Shown here piece after piece: positions 11,436 through 23,608 of a DNA stretch of 64,000 nt. Each line of letters opens with the position of its first letter. The first letter of the stretch is position 1. Source of the stretch: Endomychus coccineus (lineage: Eukaryota; Arthropoda; Insecta; Coleoptera; Endomychidae); assembly GCA_958510875.1 (NCBI GenBank), contig CAUEHT010000005.1, positions 1-64,000 of the forward strand. Reading direction: 5' to 3'. The translations under genes and the position numbers were made by a program. The notes beneath the pieces were generated by a model, which had not been told where the DNA came from, ran no database searches, and saw only the letters and a list, made by a program, of their open reading frames with translations.

Positions 11436-12994
11436 TCATCTCCCTACGTCAATATTAACCCGTGCCGACAGAACTCTGAAGATTTCGAAAATTGCTGTTG
11501 CTCTTTCAGCTGTATTATTAACTGCCCTCAAAGAAAGCACCTTCCTTTTCGCCTCTGAATAGGAAACATTTTCATCCCATGTAGAAACGGGTCTCTGGAG
11601 GAAATTCTTATGAATTTTTAATCGAGAAAATAAATTTGTGCTCTTGACAGACACAGAATCACTTGATGATTTTCCTTCATCAATAAATAAGGCAGTATTA
11701 TTAACAATTCAATGAAAACAGTATAAAAATAGTACTATTTATTGTATTCCTACTTACTATACAAATAATCAGACATATCTTCTTCAGATGGTATCTCTTC
11801 CCAGAATCATACAAACTCTCTTTGGAAATTCACTACAATGCTCGTTTTGGTTTGTTCATTAACTTCATCATCAAAGAGTGATAAAACGGCAATTTCTTCC
11901 TGACAAGTACCAAAGATGTTGAATAAACTTGCTCAGGGCTGCTTCGGAGATCAAATTGTCAACAGTTTCATATTCCTTAAGCCTATTTAAAAAGCACAAA
12001 TCTTGATTTGGTGCCTTCACCGCCAGACTACATCCAAGCCATGGTTTTACATATAAAACCGCAATGAATAAGCAGACGTCTTGAAGTGCTCGCATATCCT
12101 TGGCGCTAATTTTGAACTGGGATTGCAACAAACATATCTTTAAAGAGTAAATAGCTCTAGCCATCCACCTTGCTCGATGCATCGCTCCAGGAGGTCTAAT
12201 TTTTTTTTTCACCTCCTCCTAAGAAAATAATAGATAGTTTAATCAGTTCCCGATAATCGTTACGTCCAATGGTTTTTTGCAGTTCTTGATTATAAAATGT
12301 CAACAAATCTTCTATTGTTGTATTACAAAAATGTCGTGTGACAATATCGGTATATGTTTCAATGGCAGCAGGATTGATAGTTTTCCAGTTGTCTCTAAAC
12401 TGTTTGAACAGCGGGATATCAGGGCTACTTGTGACTTTATGGATTTTTGTTTCGAACACACATTTTAAAACCAGTTTGTAAACGTGATGGCGGCAAGCAA
12501 AGAGTAAGTAATTCCCTGCCTACTTTTTGTACCAAAAGTACACAAGCTCCTTTCAATGGCTCTGTATTAGACGCAGTTGTGTCACAGCACATCATTTGTA
12601 GTTTGCCATCGAGGTTCCAGTCATAAAGTGCGTTCAACACAGCTTTAGCTTGATCCTGGCCGAAAGAGCACTCCAGTTCGAGTACAGCCAGAAGTTGTTC
12701 CTTCTCTCCAAATGAAATTAGAATTGGCAGGCATTCTTCTTTAGAACTTCTCACGTCAATTTTTTTGCAACTCCCTTCAAGCATGGTGAAGATCCACAAG
12801 TTTTTTTACACAGTTAGGTATAGCTCTGGTGAGATTCTAGCTTTTTCCCAAAATATGATACACTCCCGAATGACGAGATTAGCGCTTTCACTAACAGTCA
12901 ATTCAACTTCGCGAATGTTAAAAAAAAGTACTGCAAGAACTTGACGATTATATATATATATATATATATATAATAAACATTGTCGAAACGTCAA
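11436..12994 (-). pseudogene. Second relic of the HWDGK / DTTASN transposase-like family
   Basis: Pieces on the minus strand, N to C: 12994-12806 (SANLVIRECIIFWEKARI); 12799-12437 (FGQDQAKAVLNALYDW, CCDTTASN); 12459-12196 (SSPDIPLFKQFRDNWKTI); 12212-11871 (RPPGAMHRARWMARAIYSLK, HLWYLS); and 11654-11436 (SLRAVNNTAERATAI). The order and motifs match the relic at 5573-7945. The segment holding HWDGK is missing and several frames are shifted, so it cannot make a transposase. Both copies keep the DT/DA-ASN and ARW motifs, which helps define the family. Confidence 0.6.
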
Positions 12995-13055
12995 ACAGAA
13001 TTTTTATTTCATTTTCAGTATATATACGAACCAATATACCAAGAAAAGATACAAA
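12949..13055 (+). repeat. (TA)n plus Penelope-tail fragment
   Basis: (TA)n at 12949-12972 is followed by AACATTGTCGAAACGTCAAA and the block with ACGAACCAATATACC. It is nearly identical to 3315-3410, apart from a few substitutions and one short indel. Confidence 0.75.
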
Positions 13056-13061
13056 TATATT

Positions 13062-16000
13062 TAAATTTTTGACATAAAAAGTCTCTAAAGGGCTCAACAT
13101 TTTTCTTGGACTATCTATTTTTTGATGCCGTGTGGTGTTCTTTGGAATTCCAAAACGGCGGCCTAAAAATGACCCATGTATCAGGAGTAGACATAAAAAA
13201 ATTCACGAATGTCCCAAAAAAAATCGCAAATAAGATGGGTAATTGATTTTAAACTTCTTGCTTAAGAGTTTTGGGGTCACTAATTACGAATCTGTTATCA
13301 AAATTTCAGAATTTCAAAATGGCAGTTACAAAATGGCGACTACAAATATAAAAATATTCGAAAACTAGAATTTATCGGAAATTTGTTACTCAGGGGTTTT
13401 TGGAGTCGCTAATTATGAATTCATTATCAGAATGGACCAAAATTAAGTGAGTATGTTGAGGAGGAGAGGGGGCACCCTTTCGAGGGGGAGAGGGGGGGGG
13501 GAAATTGTTTTGAATGAATAGACAATCACATTTTGAAATAAAAAGGTGATAATCGAAATTTTAAAATATTTCATCTCTTTCGAGTCATTAAGCTTAAAAA
13601 ATTCAATTATTGACATCAAAATTACGTGTTTACAATATTTTTTTTAAATAAGTCAAAACCATTTGTAACAGAAACGATGTAGTTTTAAGATAAATCCTAA
13701 AATAACAGAAATTTTGCCTTCAAAAAGGCAGTTTTTTCTTTACAGTTTCGAAAGCGAATAGTTTCCCTTAATTTTGCTCCGACATACTGTAATCAATTGT
13801 GTAAGTTTAATTGGGAATCCAAACCATTCCATTAGGATCATTAGAATACCTTTTGATCAACAGTTTATCGCTAGTTTCAACAATAATCGCATGATTCTTC
13901 AGTATTTGGGGTACAGGTTGAGCGTTTTTAAATATTTTGTTCGATTTTCTTCTCATCTTGTCATGGTACACTTTATTAAAGTACCAAATCTTTATATTTT
14001 TGAAATGTTTTTCTGCCCACTTTAAAAGAACTATTAGAGTCAATAATGCATTTTCTGGTTTTAAGATGAGACTTCCTTTATAAGACTCTCTTTTGAACGT
14101 AGCACCAATACCATCATAAGCACTTTTTTGAAAAGATTCTTTACGTGTTTCTTAATTTCTGGAATCAATAATGTTTGCACCGAGAAAACAGCTGCAGTAT
14201 CGTGTTTTAAACTTTCTGTTAAAAAAACATTTGTTTTATGCTTCAGCTCACCATTTTTTTTATACTAGTAAATTACAGGAAAAACAGTACATTGGTCATT
14301 GGTAAAGTGAAATGCTTGTGAGGCATCTTGGCTTACATAAGCATAATTTTCTCAAAAATCAAACATTGCAATTGCTTCGCCGTCTTTTAAATTCTTTTTT
14401 TTTCTCTGTGATAAAATCTATTTGTTATTGGACGATGAAAGAGTGAGGTTTCAAAATTTCAAATTTACGACATAGTTCATTAACAAATTCATCAATATAC
14501 ATTCTCTAGTTTAGCAGCGTTGACCGATCAGTTGAAGACCACATACAACATTGTACGTGCGAAATTGATGAAACCTCCAAAAGTTTAAATAAGTTTTCGG
14601 AAAACTTAGTTGTCCCAGGGCATTTCTGACACTTACCAAGATAGCAATCAGGGCCAGGATTTTCACAAATGATTTGACTTAGCAATCTTTATAATTTGCA
14701 ATCAGCATGTCCGTATTCTCAGTAAGTGTTTTAATATTAATTGCATCCAACATAGCTATAGTTCTCGTCAAATAACTAGGCCCGTACGTCATCAATGGGC
14801 GTATCAGATTATGAAAAGTTCTTGAATCACACGCGTTACATTGATAGGTTGGTAGATTTGGTACAAAAATTTCCGTAAGCCACACGCTGCAGAATCAACT
14901 TTATCGGTTGTATTCGTACCTAGTCGGTTAGCATTTTCAAGTTTCTTATAGTGTTCGTCATTCCGAGCTTATCATGTTTCTATATAAATATGTGCAGCTG
15001 TTATAACCTATAACATTCGTTAGTTTACATTGTTTACTCAGATTATCTTTTTAGAGTGAATATTAGTTTAAATACTTTCAATGTATTGTCGTGTATTAGA
15101 ACGGATTACACTTTTAACGGACGTGCAGCAGAAATTGTGTTAGGTTCCATGTGAATTAAGGAATCAGACAGCATCGGCATTTGAATATATAAGAATAAAC
15201 AAGACAGGCCTGCAACTTGACAAAAATAACGTGATTCAAATACGATAGGACGGGGATGTTTTGTCTCTTTCTAGATCATTACAATGCCATTGAAGTATGT
15301 GGTTTTCTTAGAAATTATACGTTACAATGTTTATGTAAATCATGAGTATTAGAAGAAGATAGACAATTTATAATGTGCCGATATTATTTCATACAGGTGC
15401 CAAGTTATTTGACGAGAACTATAATTGTAAATTCAGGCTCAGCTTCTTTAAGTGAAACATATAATTCTTTTGGACTTAATAATATTAGACGTTTTTGCAT
15501 TAATATTCGCTCGTCGTCAACCCTCAATGAAACGGTATCCTTCATTCCTGGCATTACTCTACTATTTGTGTCATTAGTATAGAATTGAATGACTTTATCG
15601 ACAGTAGCTTCGGGAAAAATTTTCCCTTGTTTTGCAGTTATCTCCGCTAATAACCCGAAATTGGCTTTCAGTTCCTTAGATATCTTTGCCAAGAATCTGG
15701 ATGCACCGAATTCTTTCGCTACTTTCCTTACACTCAAAGATGATGGCACTTATAGTACGCTTTAGGCTAGAAAATTTAATTTTTAGTCCATTAAACATTT
15801 CTTCAAGTTCAATTTCTCAGAGTGATTTATTTTCATTACCACTTGCTGGTAAGTATTCTGGATGATCAATATCCATTTCCGATGATATTTCATGACTTTC
15901 CACAGTTTGATTATCTGCAAAACTATGATCAGTATCCATGTCCAACGATATTTCGGGATAATGCATATTTGTATTATCCACAGCACCATTTCCATCTGCC

Positions 16001-16838
16001 ACCTCAACGATATTTGCAAAGGCTGTCTTCCATGTTTTTGTACAGGCATAACAAAATTTAGAATTATACGACAAACCAGGAAAATGGTCAGACATATCTT
16101 TTGAAATAGTTCGTACACCTTTACCTAGGTGACCTTCTCACCTGGTCTTCTGAATAAATTAACGCATCTCTCCGACCGATAAATATTTTCCATCTTTTTG
16201 GCAGTACAAAAATAATTCTGACAAAAAATTATTCAGATCCAATATAATACTTTCAACAAAGATTTCTTCTCATCAAAACTTAATTTCTGGCAATAGACTA
16301 CTTTCGACGTTTACCAACGAGATACAAATAAAGAAAGACGTATTTGTCACATACGTCCCTTTTCGTTTGTAAACAAACAACTTTGGCTGCCGGTGTGACG
16401 AATGAAGAAGTCGAATTCATATACGTAGGTATGGTAACTAACAGCCGTATGTACATACAGTCTTTTTCGCTTGTCGAAGGCCCGGATTTTAGAAAAAAGT
16501 AAACAGTATCTGACTTTAATTAAAATAAAGTACTTTTCAACAATATGTCGTTTTTACGATGTATATCGAGTTTTACAAGGTTAAAAATAGTTATTTCTGG
16601 ATCGAATTTCGAAATTCTGAACTTCTCTCTTAAGCAATAAGATTAAAATCAATTACCCATCTTATTTACGAATTTTTTTGGGACATTTGTGAATTTTTTT
16701 ATGTCTACTCCTGATACATGGGCAATTTTTAGGCCGCCATTTTGGAATTTCAAAAAACACCACACGACATCAAAAAATAGATAGTCCAAGGAAAATGTTG
16801 AGCCCTTTAGAGACCTTTTATGACAAAAATTGAAATGT
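13062..16838. mobile_element. DNA transposon with about 210 bp terminal inverted repeats
   Basis: 13062-13270 and 16622-16838 are reverse complements (for example CTCTAAAGGGCTCAACATTTT near one end and its complement at the other). The roughly 3.35 kb interior holds a degraded minus-strand gene of one insect-wide family. Together these make a plausible autonomous-type DNA transposon, now dead. Target-site duplications cannot be fixed because the outer flanks are AT-rich. Confidence 0.75.
13807..16118 (-). pseudogene. Transposase-like gene of the KELY family, internally deleted
   Basis: Minus-strand pieces: 16095-15817 (N-terminal, acidic); 15749-15405 (FYTNDTNSRVMPGMKD, then LSPKELYVSLKE); 14885-14679; about 14350-14150 (a HDTAAVFSVQ-type stretch); and 14120-13807 (DGIGATFKRESYK then LKWAEKHF). 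I recall this order from a large multicopy arthropod family with aspartate-rich core motifs. The segment that should lie between the HDTAAV block and DGIGATFKR is absent, so the presumed catalytic centre is deleted at about 14120. The TIRs around it support a transposon origin. Superfamily not assigned. Confidence 0.5.
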
Positions 16839-16880
16839 ACGAGGGGGGTGGCTGGTTTGATAAATAATGCCCCATATATA

Positions 16881-17804
16881 TACAGGGTGTCTCAGATTTT
16901 AACCGGGAAAATTTAATAGGCGATAGAAAATTTGATTTTGTGCAAAAAATTCTCAATAACATATATGCAGAGACACTTAGTTTTTGAGATACAGGATGTT
17001 GAAATTGATAAAAATTTCGTTTTTTGGGAATATCTCCGGAACCGTTTATTGTACAGAAAACAACTTTTGCAAGCATTTTCTACCCATGGTAAGCTATGTT
17101 CTGTGTGATAAAAATTTTTTTTTTTGGTCATAATTAGTGAAGATTTTGAAGGGGTAGTTGGTGTTTTTCTCCCCAACTTCTACGCCACTAAAAAATGTAC
17201 CGTTTTGAGAAAACCATTTGAACCGCCAATGTTTTCTACACAAAAAAGGTACTCTTGGTCATAAGCTCTAAAGTTGATTGTTTTCGAGAAAAATGAACTT
17301 TTATGTTGAAAAACATTGTCAATTTTTCGGTTTTGTTACTTGTACTAACGTTTGAATAAATTTTGATTAATTAGTAAGAATTGACCATGTTTTCCAACAT
17401 AAACGTTGATTTTTCTCGAAAACGGTCAACTTTAGAGCTTATGACCAGGAGTACCTTTTTTGTGTAGAAGACATTGGCGGTTCAAATGGTTGTCTCAAAA
17501 CCGTACTTTTTCCAGTGGCTTAGAAGTTGGGGAGAAAAACACCAACTACCCCTTCAAAATCTTCACCAATTTTGACTAAAAAAAAATTTTTATCACACAA
17601 AACGTAGCTTACCATGAGTAGAAAATGCTTGCAGAAGCTGTTTTCTGTACCATAAACGGTTCCGGAGATATTCGCAAAAAACGAAATTTTTTTATCTCAA
17701 AAACTAAGCGTCTCTGCATATATGTTATCAGGAATTTTTTGCTCAAAATCAAATTTGCTATCGCCTATTAAATTTTCCCGGTTAAAATCTGAGACACCCT
17801 GTAT
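16881..17804. mobile_element. Fold-back MITE, about 924 bp, full-length inverted arms
   Basis: It begins TACAGGGTGTCTCAGATTTT and ends with the complement. The two halves are reverse complements over nearly their whole length, with a centre near 17340. It is flanked by TA/TATA, consistent with insertion into TA. It has no coding capacity; small open frames inside it follow from the palindrome. Confidence 0.88.
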
Positions 17805-18366
17805 ATACGAAAGGTAGTAGCGACCATCACTAGTTGAAATTTAGAAAAGTTTGCTAACGGGAATTTCGGTCTGTAGTTGGGCAATCAAAAGAAAACTATT
17901 TTTTCTGTACCAATATTTCACAATAATTTATTGCTTCTTCAGGGTACTACAATTTCACAAATTAGATGACAATTATGTTTTTTGGTTAATACTTACAGAA
18001 GTTTAGGTTAATAATAAACTAGTCATTTTTACAAAAACCATTTAGATTTTTTCCTCTTCTTATTATATTCATTGGACTGTAGATTCTATTTTACAATTAT
18101 GTCAATAAGTTAAATTTAAAATAAAGACGAATTACAATGAGATGAAAATGGTTACATTTTAAAAATTTGACATTTAACTTGTTAGGTTCTAACGATAAAA
18201 ATACATGTGGATATCGGACTAACAATTGATTGTGAAGTCTCTAATGCGCAAACTCTGGATTTGAAAAACGTCACCACCATAGAGTGTGAGTGTGACTCGG
18301 TTGAATTGGATATTACTTATTAGGAATAAGAATCACTGAACATTTAACTATATATTTTTGTGGTTA
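17805..18366 (-). other. 3' flank of the second Penelope-like element
   Basis: Non-coding. Read on the minus strand it lies downstream of the Penelope stop codon at 18369-18367 and contains the hammerhead-like motif at 17906-17948, as expected for a pLTR. Confidence 0.5.
17906..17948 (-). ncRNA. Hammerhead-ribozyme-like motif of the second Penelope element
   Basis: The minus strand reads GTACC, CTGAAGA, a hairpin with GCAATA/TATTGT strands, GAAA, a palindromic ATAT, T, then GGTAC. The closing GTACC/GGTAC stem I is perfect over 5 bp and differs in sequence from the ATTC/GAAT stem of the 3.5-4.3 kb copies while the core boxes are kept. The extra unpaired A after CUGAAGA recurs. Confidence 0.55.
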
Positions 18367-20450
18367 TTAGTCAACTGTCAATAAAAAAGAATATATTATA
18401 TTCAAATTGTCTTTGTCTGTTTTCTTATTTAAAACTGAAGGTTCTTTGTTAATGTGGTACATTTCTAAAAACAATCTTTTTTTGTAATTACTTTCTTTAT
18501 CAAGAATCATAATTTCTGTTTCATCAAATTTATGATTTTCCTCTCAACAGTGTTTAGTATATGAGAAAACATATGACAAATTTCGTGAATGGTGCGACAA
18601 GAAACATGTAAAAACGGTTTCTGAAAATGTTCTTATATGCTATTTTGAGGAAAAATAAAAAAATCTAAAACCTCCTACGTTATGGAGGAACAGGTTAATT
18701 TATTTACTCCAGGTTTATTAAACTTATTTGATTTATTTTTAGCATTGGAAAAAAAATAGGACAATTTGTTTTGAGGTTTGAACGTAACTTTTAGATTATG
18801 TTTCGATAAATGTCTACAAGTTTTTCACTCACTGTACCAAAAAATGTGAGGAAAACGTATTTTGATAAAGAATCAAAATTTTTTTTGAAAGGATAGCAAG
18901 TTAATTTCTGCTTTTCTCTTTCAATTACTCTGGATATAAGCTGAGGTTGAAAACCATTGTTAATGGCTTAATAATGATTCTTCACCCAAGTATGAATTAT
19001 ATATAAATCCTCGGGAAATAGGTCACACTAACACATATGTTTATATTTTCGCCTTTACGTACGTTTCATCAGAAGTCGTATTATGTCTAAAACGGGATTT
19101 CATAAAACTAAATGTATCAGCACAAACCGTCCTTATCGCACCAATTTCAATTAAAAATGCCCACGTCGCCGAAACGAACAGAAATACGAATAATAGAAAT
19201 TGTAACACATTAATGTTTTAAGTATATGTATCAATAACCTTGATTATATTCAATTCTTCATTCAGGTTTTCAGGGGAAAGAGCAAGTAAAAAGGCACTAT
19301 GTATCATCGAGTGTTATGCTGTTAATTTGTGACTACGACTAAAAGATAAATTGGCAATAGTTGTATCTGTGAATGTAGGTTTTCTATAAATTTTGAAAGT
19401 AATGATTTTATTATGGTGCGTGAGGGTAAGGTCTAGGAAATTTATTTTGTTACCTTTCTCAGTTACTAGAGTGAACTTAATATTAGGATGGATATTATTA
19501 ATAAACATATACTAATACATACAATAAGAACACATTTAATTGTCATGATGTACCGTTGAAGAAGGATAAACATCATCTACATATCTAAATCAGCAATGAA
19601 TATGTTTTTTAGCTAGAGGCGAACTCATTATAGTTTCTTCAATATTAGACATGAAAATTTCTGCCTAAAGAGGACCTAATAGGGATCCCATTGCTAATCC
19701 ATTATTTTGTGGGGAAAACTCGTTATTAAATTGACAATAATTTTGTTTAAGGCAAAGATCAAAAGCTTGTAATCGAATTTTAATAAGGGATTTGTATGTG
19801 AATTTTCCAGATATTTTGACATTGAAATGTTACATTCATTGGAGGGAATATTTGAAAACATATTTGAAACATCGAAAGACACCAAAATTCCTGTTTCAGG
19901 AAAAGTTCATCTATTTATGAACTTTGAAAGTTGCAATGAGTTTTTTACTGCATACTTGGGCTTGAAGTTATTTTTAAAGATTGAATTTAATTTTACCGCT
20001 AAATTATGTGTGGGGCTATTAACATACCACAGGGGGGATAGGAGCATTTTGTTTGTGATTTTTTATGAGGCCGAAAGTTTAGGAGAAGATGGATTACAAT
20101 TAATTAACCTACTCTTTTCAAATTTATTATTAAATAAAACTTGGCTATTTTCTCCAAATTTTTTAGTTTTCAGCTGGAATTGGTTTGTAGGATCTTTCTT
20201 GATTTGAGTCAAATCAGATGAAACAAATGTATTAATTTCATCGTCACAATCTATTTTATCTAGGATGACAGTTGCATTAGATTTATCGGCTTTCGTAAGC
20301 ACTAAATTGTTGGATTTTATTTTATGTTTGATAGATTTCACAGAGGACCAATCAGTGTTTCTTAAATCAGTGTTTTTATGAGAATGAAGGTGTTTATTTA
20401 TGCATGTAGTATTATTCGGATTAGGTACATTCTTCAAAGCAACTTCTATT
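18367..20450 (-). pseudogene. Second Penelope-like element, degraded
   Basis: Minus strand, N to C: 20437-20063 (KNTDLRNTDWSSVK, LVLTKADKSNATVILDK, the RT N-terminal region); 19885-19694 (MVSFDVSNMFSNIPSNEC, with the first catalytic aspartate); 19508-19314 (INFLDLTLTHHNKIITFKIY); a degraded linker; and a C-terminal tail ending at 18367 (ENHKFDETEIMILDKESNY, RLFLEMYHI), the usual end of the GIY-YIG region. The YVDD region near 19580 and the GIY-YIG core are interrupted by stops. A relic, diverged from the 0.7-2.8 kb copy. Confidence 0.75.
18780..19310. other. Degraded linker, no readable gene
   Basis: AT-rich, no significant open frame. By position it corresponds to the RT thumb and linker of the Penelope relic, but I can read only isolated fragments. 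Confidence 0.3.
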
Positions 20451-20648
20451 AATACACATTTTAAGTAGATTCAGCAAGGTTACACACACACACACATACT
20501 TATTTTTACTTTTTTCACTTAATAACTGCCAAACTGTAGAACAAAATTCACGGGCGCGACGGAACAGGGGCGACGAATAGTCGCATGCCTATATTTTCTC
20601 TTATGTCAATGTACTGATCTTATAATTATATCATTATTTACTATCATA

Positions 20649-21479
20649 GTGATGGCGCCGTCTAAGAATACACGTAATCCGCTGTGTGTAGCATGTAACT
20701 CTAAAATAACGAAATATGACGACATAATGAAATGTGTAAAATGTGACAAATCTGTGCATTTGAAGTGTATCAATATGAAGATGGAAGATTACAATAAAAT
20801 ACGTAAAGATAATAGCATTGATTACTGGAAATTCACAACATGTCTAGCTGAAATTAGCTCGCATCAAGAGCAATCAAATAAGCAAACGCAAACTGCAACA
20901 TCCAGAAGTAACGCAGTAGTGATACAATTTTGAAATGAAATTCAGGAATTGAAGACCTTCATGGAAAGCGCGAATAATTCTCTGAAAAGTGACTACTCTG
21001 AACAAATAGGTGAGTTAAAAACCATAATAAATAAGCAGTCGCAACAAATCATTCATTTGACAGAATGCACGAGAACATTTCCGCATAAAATAAAAAACAA
21101 TAACAGCAAAGTAAAAACTAAAGAAACGGTGAATAGTTCAGCTGATGAAGTGAATACTACGGAAGCATTACATATCGGTAGAGATATACAAAACACAGCT
21201 GTTATGATCACACAAAATGTGACAGATCAGACTTATGATGATACTCTGAATGATGTAATTAATTTGAATGTTTTGGATAACTTGCAAAAAGATATTGCGA
21301 CAGAAGAAACAATTGAAAGAAAAACGGAAGCGAAATGGACGGAAGTAGCGAAAAGATCGAGGAAAGTAAATAGAAATAACATAAGTGAACGAGTCAACCA
21401 TCAAAATGTAAACACAGATAAAACAATGACTAAAACGAAACCAATAATTGGTACATCGGCAAATAAATTTAGCTCCTAA
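20649..21479 (+). pseudogene. LINE ORF1 with PHD-type zinc finger
   Basis: The N-terminus carries a PHD/RING-like array (CVACNSKI, CVKCDKSVHLKC; C2...C2-H-C2 spacing), followed by a coiled-coil-like, Asn/Lys-rich region. PHD-finger ORF1 proteins occur in CR1/Jockey-group LINEs, where ORF1 binds RNA. An in-frame TGA at 20931 splits the frame and a 333 bp tandem duplication follows, so the copy is broken. ORF2 remnants of the same group follow from 21990. Confidence 0.6.
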
Positions 21480-21896
21480 TACTTCCGAAAAAAGTTTAAT
21501 AGAACATCTGAAACAAATATCTATACATGTAAACTGTGATAAATTGCAATCAAAATATCTAGACTTATGATGATACTCTGAATGATGTAATTAATTTGAA
21601 TGTTTTGGATAACTTGCAAAAAGATATTGCGACAGAAGAAACAATTGAAAGAAAAACGGAAGCAAATGGACGGAAGTAGCGAAAAGATCGAGGAAAGTAA
21701 ATAGAAATAACTTAAGTGAACGAGTCAACCATCAAAATGTAAACACAGATAAAACAATGACTAAAACGAAACCAATAATTGGTACATCGGCAAATAAATT
21801 TACCTCCTAATACTTCCGAAAAAAGTTTAATAGAACATCTGAAACAAATATCTATACATGTAAACTGTGATAAATTGCAATCAAAATATCTAGACA
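21231..21896 (+). repeat. 333 bp tandem duplication inside the LINE
   Basis: ACTTATGATGATACTCTG begins at 21231 and again at 21564, and the following 333 bases are nearly identical (a one-base deletion and a few substitutions). The duplication covers the end of ORF1 and the region towards ORF2. Confidence 0.9.
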
Positions 21897-21989
21897 CATA
21901 TTCGTCATTTAAATTAACATGCCCTAGTGAGCATATAAATACCATTATGAATCCAGAAACATGGCCGGAAGGAGTGGCTGTGAATAAGT

Positions 21990-22985
21990 TTTCACTTGAA
22001 TATTCAGTCTATTCGAAATAAAATCATTGAACTTGAATCTCAATCTAATTCAAGTAATGTTATTTGCTTAACTGAACACTGGCTGACACATATTAAATTG
22101 ATAAACTTGTACTATGATAAATATACCCTAATTACTTCATATAGTAGGTCAGTTCAATCACATGGAGGGGTTGCGATATATGTTAGAAATGAAGAGGCTG
22201 TATTTTTTAAAGAGTTTGAAATATTATAACTTCTCTCTAAAATCGCTGGCCTTGATGAACTCTTATCTGAGTAAACGTTCACAAGTGGTTGAAACAGATA
22301 ACAAACTTTCCTCCTTATTAACAACAACATTTGGTGTCCCTCAAGGATGGGTCCTCGGTCCATTTCTGTTTATTATCTATATGAATGATTTGACGACTTG
22401 TGATCCCTCTGATGAATACTCACTCTTTGCTGACGACACAACTCTTATGAGTGGTGAAAACGCAGAAAATTCACAGATTCATATCAATGATTCACAAAGA
22501 CAGTTTTAGACTGGTTCGCCGCGAATGGTCTCAGCTTAAACGCTACAAAAACTCAAAAGATGTTATTCACTCTCAGCACTAACAGCAATGCAAATTCTGA
22601 TTCTGTAAGGTTCCTCGGAGTGCAACTTGACAGCAAACTATCTTGGTACTCACATGTAGATGTGTTGGCAAAGAAATTATATTCAAATATTTTTGTACTG
22701 AGAAATTTGGCCGATACCGTATCACATTCAATTTTGATTATGACCTTTCATGCTCTCATCCAGTCCAATATCTCGTACGCTTTGTTATCATGGGGGCATT
22801 GTACTGCAACAAGCAGAATATTTGCTCTTCAACGAGAAGCACTTAGAGTGATCAATAAGCTTCAATACAGAGCAGACTGTAAGAGTACTTTTGCTCAACT
22901 AAATATCTTAACTGTACCTTCTCTATACATATTTGAATGTCTCAAATTTTTCAAGGCTAACAGGCGCTCGTACACCAGGATCTGA
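21990..22985 (+). pseudogene. LINE ORF2 remnant: endonuclease start fused to RT palm
   Basis: 21990-22200 encodes the start of an apurinic-type endonuclease (NIQSIRNKI, VICLTEHWL, GGVAIYVRN). At about 22205 it jumps to the reverse transcriptase: SYLSKRSQVVET, GVPQGWVLGPFLFIIYMND, then FADDT and the thumb region LDSKLSWYSHV. The rest of the endonuclease and the RT fingers, several hundred codons, are deleted. A frameshift lies near 22505. The clade is CR1/Jockey-like by RT motifs. The 3' UTR runs to about 23350 and ends in (CTAT)n. Confidence 0.75.
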
Positions 22986-23355
22986 GAAGTTCATACTCAC
23001 TTCACAAGAAATTGCCAAAAATTCACATCCAGCTACCATAGAATTAATAGATCAAAGGTTGCATTGAATTATCACGTACCGAAAATTTTTAATAAGCTTC
23101 CGATCCATGTGAGAGAACTTCCTACAATGATTTTTATGAACAAAATAAAAAACTTTCTCTATACAACAGCATTCTATTCACTAGATGAATATTATGATTT
23201 TAATTTTACAAACATGTAACAGTTTGATTGCAGATTTCATTGTTTGTGAATGTTATGTTGAATGTGTTATATTTTTAGTTCTATAAGTTTTATTTATATT
23301 GCCCAATCTTTCGACTTGTGTAAGCGCTTATTTTTGTGTAAAACACCAATAAATG

Positions 23356-23356
<1 letters not shown>
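22986..23356 (+). other. LINE 3' end
   Basis: The degraded C-terminal frame continues to about 23220, then a non-coding 3' UTR with AATAAA near 23349 runs into a CTAT-repeat tail. Confidence 0.55.
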
Positions 23357-23410
<54 letters not shown>

Positions 23411-23426
23411 ATCTATCTATCTATCT
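23357..23426. repeat. (TCTA)n microsatellite
   Basis: About 70 bases of TCTA, continuous with the tail of the upstream LINE and ending at the T-run of the R1-clade insertion. Confidence 0.95.
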
Positions 23427-23608
23427 TTTTTTTTTGGCAGGGAGGAACGCTCATGCGCCGCGCACTGGTACTTGTTCTTCCTTTCCCAGGCAGTGTGGGA
23501 CTCTGGAGTGCAGCTCCAGCCTACCCACTAAACCTCCCTCATTTCGTCCTGCTTGCCACACCGGAATGCGCTTTCGCATTTCTTCCGTGTGGTAAACTGT
23601 TTTCTTGT

